A DNA stretch of 64,000 nt from Liolophura sinensis (lineage: Eukaryota > Mollusca > Polyplacophora > Chitonida > Chitonidae): contig NC_088295.1 in NCBI RefSeq assembly GCF_032854445.1, positions 40,165,385 to 40,229,384 of the forward strand, read 5' to 3'. A program made the translations under genes and the position numbers. Below the pieces are notes generated by a model. The model saw only the letters and a list, made by a program, of their open reading frames with translations. It was not told where the DNA came from and made no database searches. Positions 51,401-60,400 of this stretch are shown here, one piece after another. Numbering within the stretch: position 1 is the first letter of the stretch; the number at the start of each line of letters is the position of its first letter.

Positions 51401-54400
51401 ATCATGATGTATCAACGCATTTTAGGAAGTCATCAAGGTTGAAGAATAGGACAACTCCCGCTGAAACGAGACATGTAAAGCTTAAAGGGTACTCATGTAC
51501 ATGTATTTCTTACACTGCCTGGGCAAAGATATGAACACCAAACCGTGCAGAGGAAAACATATTTCTGCTGAAATAACAGGTACAACTGAAGTGCAGAAAA
51601 GAAAGTTTGGGTTTAACACAGCTGACCACTGAAACCTTAATAGCTGAAAATGAGAAAGAAAATCAGAAGAGCTCGCAGAAAAAAGCAGATAAAAAACACC
51701 CCATGTATTATAAAGTCTGTGGGCAAGCCAGCTGACATTAAAGCCTGGTCTTTATTCTCACAGTATGGTAAGAAAAAAGTCTTGTTAGCAAGAACATAAA
51801 AAAAACAACAACAAAGGCTGATTATAAATGAACAAGAGAACAGTGGAAGACTATATGCTAAAACGCTGTAACGTAAGCTTAAACAGAAATGCTTATTACT
51901 TAAAGAGGCTCTAAGGATAATAACATAAAACTGATCATCAATTAGTCTTATTCTTTAGCCACAAATTTTTTTCTTAGCAACACCTCACTGGTGTATACAT
52001 CTGGATCACCGAGTGCAAAACTTTCAATCAAGGGAAACAGCCCCCAGAGAACATTTGGAGAGAACCCCCCCCCCCCCCCCCCCTAAAGTTTCCCAGCGAT
52101 TCATTCCACAATTGTTTTAATATTAAAACCAGGAAGGAAGACAGTACAGTTTTTCTTGGGTTTTAAAAAATCGTCATCTGTCACCATGGTAACTCATTTA
52201 AGTGTATCGAACATAAAGTACAGAATTGTCAGTCGCAAGAAATGCATGTTATCTCGAGTACGAGGGCAATATGCCATCTTGAAGAAGTGTGTTTCACTTT
52301 CAAACTGTGAGTTAGTCTATGGCAACATGCACGTGTCAAAAACTGAAGACTTTCGAGTAACACAAACACTGTTAGTTCATGATAACAGAAAGGCGGACAT
52401 CAAAATGAAAACACACACGCTCACAACTGGTTAATCTGTCCAGTTTTTTCGATTTTTTCAGAATTATATCCAAAGGTTCATCACATAGCAAATGTAATGA
52501 AGAGCCGATTCACAAAATTCCATGAAAAACCCGGTAATATGTTTGTTGGCATTCACGCAGTTGGGAGATCAACTACTGGCATTGACCCAAGAGGTCAAGT
52601 CAAATGGCATACTGCCATCTCATAACTTCCACAGTAACGGTATTCTGTGGCTATTTCCACTGTTTTGATGACTACCTAAGCGCTCGATAAATGCAAGGTG
52701 GGCCTAAATACCTAAATTAGGAGCTGTTAAATACATGCTTGTAGGTAACTTCACAAGATGTAAAATCTTTAAGCTACGCACACTAGTATGTGACATTTAC
52801 CGTCAGGATCCTCAAAACAGTGCAAGTGCATTTGATGACATTTTACACATAAAATTAAAAGGATTAATAAGTGAAAGCATGACTCCAAACCTAATAATTT
52901 TTATACAATGAATAATCAATACATACAAATCTCAACAAAGCAATAAAGAAAACATAACAAAAGGAAGCTAATAATTGAACCTTAAACGTGGCCTATTTTG
53001 TTAATGCACTGACACAGCGTACTTGGGTGAAAACTTCTTCCGACAATTTCTTCACATTTTTTCTATGCCCTCTATAATGGGACTCTGGGCAATTCTCACC
53101 AATAGACCCATAAATATGCACTCTCAGAAGCAGATAAAGGCCTTAAAATAAACTTTGGTCCCAAACTTTCTAATAACAAGAAATGTATTACCTTCACGAA
53201 ATGATTTAAGTTGCCCTACAATGTGGATGAATTTATCAGAATAAAACAAAATGTGCTATGTGAAAAATGCTATACATCTGGTGATAATACAGTAATTCAG
53301 GAATGTTGAGAAGGTCAAACAAAGGGCCAGACCTTTCCTGACCATGTTCCCAGCAGACTGACGCAGACTTTGCCGTCCTCGTACAGGTTGGGGTTTAGAC
53401 GGTCAGGGCAGTAGGACAGGTAATGAAACAATGGAGGCTCTTTTGGGTAGTCACTGGGTAACTGTACATCAAAGAAGAACAGCCCATCCTCGTATGGTGT
53501 GTTGGCAGGTCCAACAATCATTATTGAAAACAAATCCTGAAACCACACAAAATAAAGACTGCTTGATTCACTGATTTAATTGATGATTAGTGTATTTAAC
53601 TTATACCACGGTGGTTAGCATTATGATGGGAGGAAATTGAGTAGAGCCTGGGAAAAACTCACGACTATTCGCAGGTTACTGCCAGGCCTTCCTAGGTAAG
53701 GCCGGAGAGAAAGCCAATGTGAGCAGGACTCACAGCGACTGCATTGGTGAGTGAGTGAGTGAGTGCTTGGGGTTTAACGTCGTACTTAACAATTTTTCAG
53801 TCATATGACCACGAAGGAATCCTTCTTGTGCATATAATGTGCCTCCTTCTTGCAGGATGGATTTCCACCGCTCTTTTATCTAGTGCTGAGTGCTGCTTCA
53901 CTAAGACGACTTACCGAAGGCAAAGACGCCCCGCCCGAGCCATTATACTAATACGGGTCAACCAGTCGTTGCACTATCCCCTTCATGCCGAAATTACAAC
54001 TTCCTCTTTCAAGGTCTTAGGTGTGACTCAATCTAGGATTAACCCTGGATCTATCGCTCTGAAAGCGGACCCTCTACCAAGTGTGGTATCAGGGCCAATT
54101 GGTTAGAAGCTCCTGGGCCATTACGCCGTGCTGGCACGCTAACCAACTTGGCCATCAAGGGAAACATCATGGTTATCAACATCATTCTCATGAATCTTCA
54201 CTGATGCCATGGCATGACTAGTTTTTATGGGTGGAGGAAAGCCCTCCAGTGGTAAGTTACTGACAAAATTCTTCATGCGTGACACTCTAATATGCAAACT
54301 GTACCAGTGGAAGACGGGTGGTCTTAAACAAACATTATCACCAAGGCCCTACAAATAATAAGAGTGGGAGAATCCACAATTTCCAGTCCAAGGCCAATAT

Positions 54401-57400
54401 TGAACCCATAGCATCTCATGTTTTCTAGCGATTGAAAAACAGGCAAAAACCACTCAGCTATTACTGCTAGCCCAACAACTTTGTGCTGTGACATTGCAAT
54501 ATAATTTGAATCTGGTCACTACATTTGAGTCTAACATAAATCCCATAAACTCAATAAATAGAAATCTGTACAATGCTCAGTCATAAACATACAAGTATAT
54601 CGTATAAAAATAAGGAGTTGACAAGAGAACTTACCATTCTGTCCTCAAAAGTTTTAACAAATATTCCTTCAGGTAAACTGGATTTCAACAAGGAGAGCTA
54701 CAATGAAAATTCACTGTTAGATTGAGTGAGTGCTTGGGGTTAGATCATGAACCCCATTTAACACAGAGTACTTTTGTCACATCAATGATTTTATCAATTT
54801 GGCTCGTTTTGTCATAACTGTGCTATGTGCTTGTCAGTTTTTTTTCATCTCTCATATTCTGTCACCCCTACAACTGCAAAGTAAAAATCTACACACTCCT
54901 TGGCTACCTATGGACAGACAGTGCAAAGTTGTCCAGTTTAACTGTTTTTATCATTTACAGATGGGAAACAGCTGAAGTAAATGTCTTTTCCAACCACAGT
55001 TTGTAACAGGTTTCGTGATTTCTATATGAATAAGTGAGCTAAATGTAGTAAAAATACCATAAATGACTTTACTGTTCATTGTTTACGACATAATTTCCAT
55101 CTGGACTTTACCGCACTGCGGTAACACAAGAGCATGTTTTACCCACATGTGGAAACTGGTAGTGAGTTTCACTGGTGGAGGTAACCGAAGTACCCATATG
55201 ACATACAGTCATACATGGCATATTGGTAGAAGACAAGTGATCTTTAACAAATGTTAAAAGTGTATGTAATATCCATGGTTAAGAACAAGTGAATGTACAA
55301 ACAAACAAAAACTGATGTAGGACAAACCTCTTTTCTGACTGCGGCCATGAAGGCTTTAGGGTTATCTGGAGTGTATGTAATATCCATGGTTAAGACAAGT
55401 GAATGTACAAACAAACAAAAACTGATGTAGGACAAACCTCTTTCTGACTGCGGCCATGAAGGCTTTAGGGTTATCTGGAGTGTATGTAATATCCATGGTT
55501 AAGAACAAGTGAATGTACAAACAAACAAAAACTGATGTAGGACAAACCTCTTTTCTGACTGCGGCCATGAAGGCTTTAGGGTTATCTGGAGTGTATGTAA
55601 TATCCATGGTTAAGAACAAGTGAATGTACAAACAAAAACTGATGTAGGACAAACCTCTTTCTGACTGCGGCCATGAAGGCTTTAGGGTTATCTGGAGTGT
55701 ATGTAATATCCATGGTTAAGAACAAGTGAATGTACAAACAAGAACTGATGTAGGACAAACCTCTTTTCTGACTGCGGCCATGAAGGCTTTAGGGTTATCT
55801 GGAGTGTATGTAATATCCATGGTTAAGACAAGTGATGTACAAACAAAAACTGATGTAGGACAAACCTCTTTTCTGACTGCGGCCATGAAGGCTTTAGGGT
55901 TATTGGAGTGTATGTAAATATCCATGGTTAAGAACAAGTGAATGTACAAACAAACAAAAACTGATGTAGGACAAACCTCTTTTCTGACTGCGGCCATGAA
56001 GGCTTTAGGGTTATCTGGAGTGTATGTAATATCCATGGTTAAGAACAAGTGAATGTACAAACAAACAAAAACTGATGTAGGACAAACCTCTTTTCTGACT
56101 GCGGCCATGAAGGCTTTAGGGTTATCTGGAGTGTATGTAATATCCATGGTTAAGAACAAGTGAATGTACAAACAAACAAAAACTGATGTAGGACAAACCT
56201 CTTTTCTGACTGCGGCCATGAAGGCTTTAGGGTTATCTGGAGTGTATGTAATATCCATGGTTAAGAACAAGTGAATGTACAAACAAAAACTGATGTAGGA
56301 CAAACCTCTTTTCTGACTGCGGCCATGAAGGCTTTAGGGTTATCTGGAGTGTATGTAATATCCATGGTTAAGAACAAGTGAATGTACAAACAAACAAAAA
56401 CTGATGTAGGACAAACCTCTTTTCTGACTGCGGCCATGAAGGCTTTAGGGTTATCTGGAGTGTATGTAATATCCATGGTTAAGAACAAGTGAATGTACAA
56501 ACAAACAAAAACTGATGTAGGACAAACCTCTTTTCTGACTGCGGCCATGAAGGCTTTAGGGTTATCTGGAGTGTATGTAATATCCATGGTTAAGAACAAG
56601 TGAATGTACAAACAAACAAAAACTGATGTAGGACAAACCTCTTTTCTGACTGCGGCCATGAAGGCTTTAGGGTTATCTGGAGTGTATGTAATATCCATGG
56701 TTAAGAACAAGTGAATGTACAAACAAAAACTGATGTAGGACAAACCTCTTTTCTGACTGCGGCCATGAAGGCTTTAGGGTTATCTGGAGAATGAGGTTTC
56801 CCGTGTTTGAACTTGTGACTGGCTGGCACACTTTCACATATATCAAAACCTGAACAGGAACACAAAACATCACATGTAGTACAATCAATCAAGCTCAGGG
56901 GCTGGTTTCATGAAGCCTACTTAGTGTTAAGTTGCCTTTAGCTAAGTGCACTTTATATCTCTACAACATATGTTGCCATGGTAGTTAAAGGCTTACTTAG
57001 CTAAGTGAACTTCATGAAACCTGCCTCAGGTTTATACTAATGTGCAGCTTTACTTCATCTCTTCTTTTTATTTATGCCTCATTGATAGCATATTACTTGC
57101 TTTATAAAGCTTAACATCACTTTCAACAATATTTAGATCATACTTTATGAGGCATCTAGTCGTAGATATGTGAATGTAAAGTAAATGTACCAAGAATGCC
57201 ATTGATTATAAGTCTTTAGATATGGAAGCTGTCTGGATTGAACCTGGGTCAGACCTATGGATAACTCATTGATTATCAGTCATGACATGGACAAAGATGG
57301 GATCTGCGGGTGGTGGAAGCCTATCATGCCAGTCAGTGGAAAAAACAATCTCAGAAAAAACACCCAGGGGTAGGTAGATATGAATAGTACATACAGACAC

Positions 57401-60400
57401 AATTCTAACAGGACTACAGTTAATCCAGAGAATATTTTCTGGCATACATGTAGCTAAAACTTGTTTTATTCTAATCTTTTACTTTAAGATTTTTTCACCA
57501 ACATAATGGAAGTCACTTCTAAGATGTGCAGAATTTGAAAAGCTACAGGTAAATAAACTGAAATGCTGGGACTTGTTTAACGAAAATCACAAACTGCACC
57601 TGGTATAACTTCCATGACAGCATATAGTGAAGAGATATGTCACCATGGTAAACGTGCTCTATGCAGTGTTTCGACAGCTGTGTAGAATGGGCCCCAGGAG
57701 GTGACAAGGAAAATGTGACATATTGTTTGTAACTGGTCAAGGAGAAGTCTACATATAATTGTCAAAACAGTGCCACATTGGACTGGTGCTACATTAACCG
57801 CACATATCTGCTTACCACAGAAGGGACTAACCTTTCGTAGCAGACTTCTGAGAAGGGGAATCCGCTAACGGTGAGGCAACATCCTCCACCTCTTTGTAAC
57901 GTGACAGGAGTTTGGAGTCTTCTGAGTCAGTGGTCGAGTTAGCAACAAACAGGTGGTTGAGCAGATCAGTGATGACCCCCTCAAGTCCTGGCTTAGGAGG
58001 GCAAGGTGCAGCAGCTCCCTCCGTACCTGTGTCAGTGCTCACTGTCACATTTTCCTGACCATTTACTGAGGTCTCCATACTGAACTCTGCAGTTTCTAAC
58101 GTAGTCATACCATTCTCCCTTTTCACTCCACTTTCTTTCTCTGCATCCAAACCTGTTGACGGCTTTTGCTGGAGGTATTCCGTGTTCACTTCATCTTGCA
58201 TCTGTTTCATTTTAGCTCCCAATAAACTGTATATAGTCTGACACAAAGATCTGGCTTTAAAATACGGAGCTGTTGGGCTACATGGGGTCTTATCACTAGC
58301 ATACTTCTCACCAACACTAGCATCTGCCCCTCCTGCTTCTGCTGCCCCAGAGCAAGCACTACATTTTATGGCACCATTTGTCATCTGGCCATTCTCCACC
58401 ATCTGCTCACCATTCTCCACCATCTGCTCACCATTCTCAACTGGCTGCTCACCATTAACAACTGGTTCAGTTATGCTTTTATCCATACACTTGCATTCAA
58501 CACATTTCCCAACAGATTCAGACACATTTTCAGAACGGGATTTAATCACATGATTATTAACGGGAGGAAAATTTTTATTTTTATCCTGTTTAATTTTTGT
58601 ATTATTCTCCTGTCCCCCTTTCGGGGCTGAAAGCATCTGAGAAAGATAACGTGCACTTCTAAGCGAACTTTCCCTGTGGATTTCCCGCTTCAACGTTCGG
58701 ATGAGCTCGTTGAGTTGTGTCCCAGCATCCTTGAAGAAGGATGTTTTCCATATTTTGTCAAAGTGTTTACAGATCTTGACTATGTCCTGAAATATGCTGG
58801 CCACACCAAGCAGGCTGTCAGAGATCTCCATCTCCTGGTTAAGGGTGCCCAAGGTGTGGTCACATCGCTCCAGGACATCACGAGACCGAGTCAGCATCTT
58901 GCTCAACTCTTCTAGCTTCTCCAGAGTCAGGGATATCTTCACATGGGTCCTGGAAATATTTAACATATGGCACTATCAGATTTTTGTTTTGTTTGCTTGG
59001 CACTAATTATTGTTTTCAACATTATTTAATGACATTACAATTCTGGTATCTCGTTTAAGCAGGCCAGTCCCAAGACTGATTTATTATGCTGCCTCACTGG
59101 AGTGCCAAGCAGAAGACACCAGACATGACACCACACTCCATCAAAGTCTACTGACACAGCATCACACAGCCCTTGGCATGTACACAACTATGTATGACAA
59201 GACTTAGACCAATCAGAGGATATACAAATATTTACCACCTAAAAAAGTCTTATTCAAGTCATGTAGACATGTTTGACAAATATGACTACAAAGGACCAGG
59301 ACAGTAGATATTTCTGCAAGCTAATGTACATCCTCACAGCCACACACTGAAATGCATACGTTCCAAGAATGAGTTTCACATTCAGTTAATTTGTCTAATG
59401 ACCTGCTGATTTTTATCCTCACAAAAAGACAAGGTCAACAAATAGCAAGAAAATAACTTTTCTGTTCGTTCATAGGAGGTCCATGTCATCAAAGAGAGTA
59501 GGCCCATGTCATCAAAGACAGGAGGCCTATGTCATCAAAGACAGGGGACCCATGTCATAAAAGTTACGAGGCCCTTGTCATAAAAGACGGGAGGCCCATG
59601 TTATACAAGACTGGGGGCCCATGTCCTAAAACATAGGAGGCCCGTGTCATAAAAGATAGGAGGCCCATGGCATAAAACATAGGAGGCCCATGCCATAAAA
59701 CATAGGAGGCCCATGTCATAAAACATAGAAGGCCCATGTCATAAAACATGGGAGGCCCATGTCATAAAAGACAGGAGGCCCATGTCATAAAACATAGGAG
59801 GCCCATGTCATAAAACATAGAAGGCCCATGTCATAAAACATGGGAGGCCCATGTCATAAAAGACAGGAGGCCCATGCCATAAAACATAGGAGGCCCATGT
59901 CATAAAACATAGAAGGCCCATGTCATAAAAGATAGGAGGCCCATGTCATCAAAGACAGCACGCCCATGTCATAAAAATAGGAGGCCCATGTCCTAAAAGA
60001 TAGGACACCCTTGTCCTAAAAGACAGGATGCCCTTGTCATAAAAGATAGTAGGCCCTTGTTATAAAAGATAGGCTATCACAAACTTGACTGACTTAAAGA
60101 CCCATTTATAGAGCTGCTGAGTTACACCTAATAACAAACATAAATTAACTACATTAAGGATGTCTTTGTCATGTAGGGTATGACAATTTTCAAGGATGTC
60201 CTCCATAGCTGTTATTCTTTATGATAGTGCTCACCTGGTCTTATCCTCCCTGGCCTGTATTTTCTTCAGATCCTCCGAGTTCACCTCATCCAGCACCTCC
60301 TCATCCTCGGTTTCCCAGCTCTGATCTGACTCAGAGCCACTGCCTGACTCAGAGTCACTTGTCCACTCAGAGTCACTTCCAAACTCAGACAGCTACACAG

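Noticed and set aside
55716-56303. A 195-codon open frame of 37-residue repeats that looks like a repeat-protein gene
   Set aside because: It is read-through of the exon-derived array in UBE2O: each unit contains a splice donor and intron sequence, and the starting Met is arbitrary.
59564-59749. Open frame [13 protein letters not shown]...
   Set aside because: Translation of the 23-bp minisatellite; it has no independent coding evidence.
55260-60073. Regularly spaced repeats resembling CRISPR arrays
   Set aside because: There are no unique spacers; units are contiguous tandem repeats in eukaryotic introns, with no cas genes.
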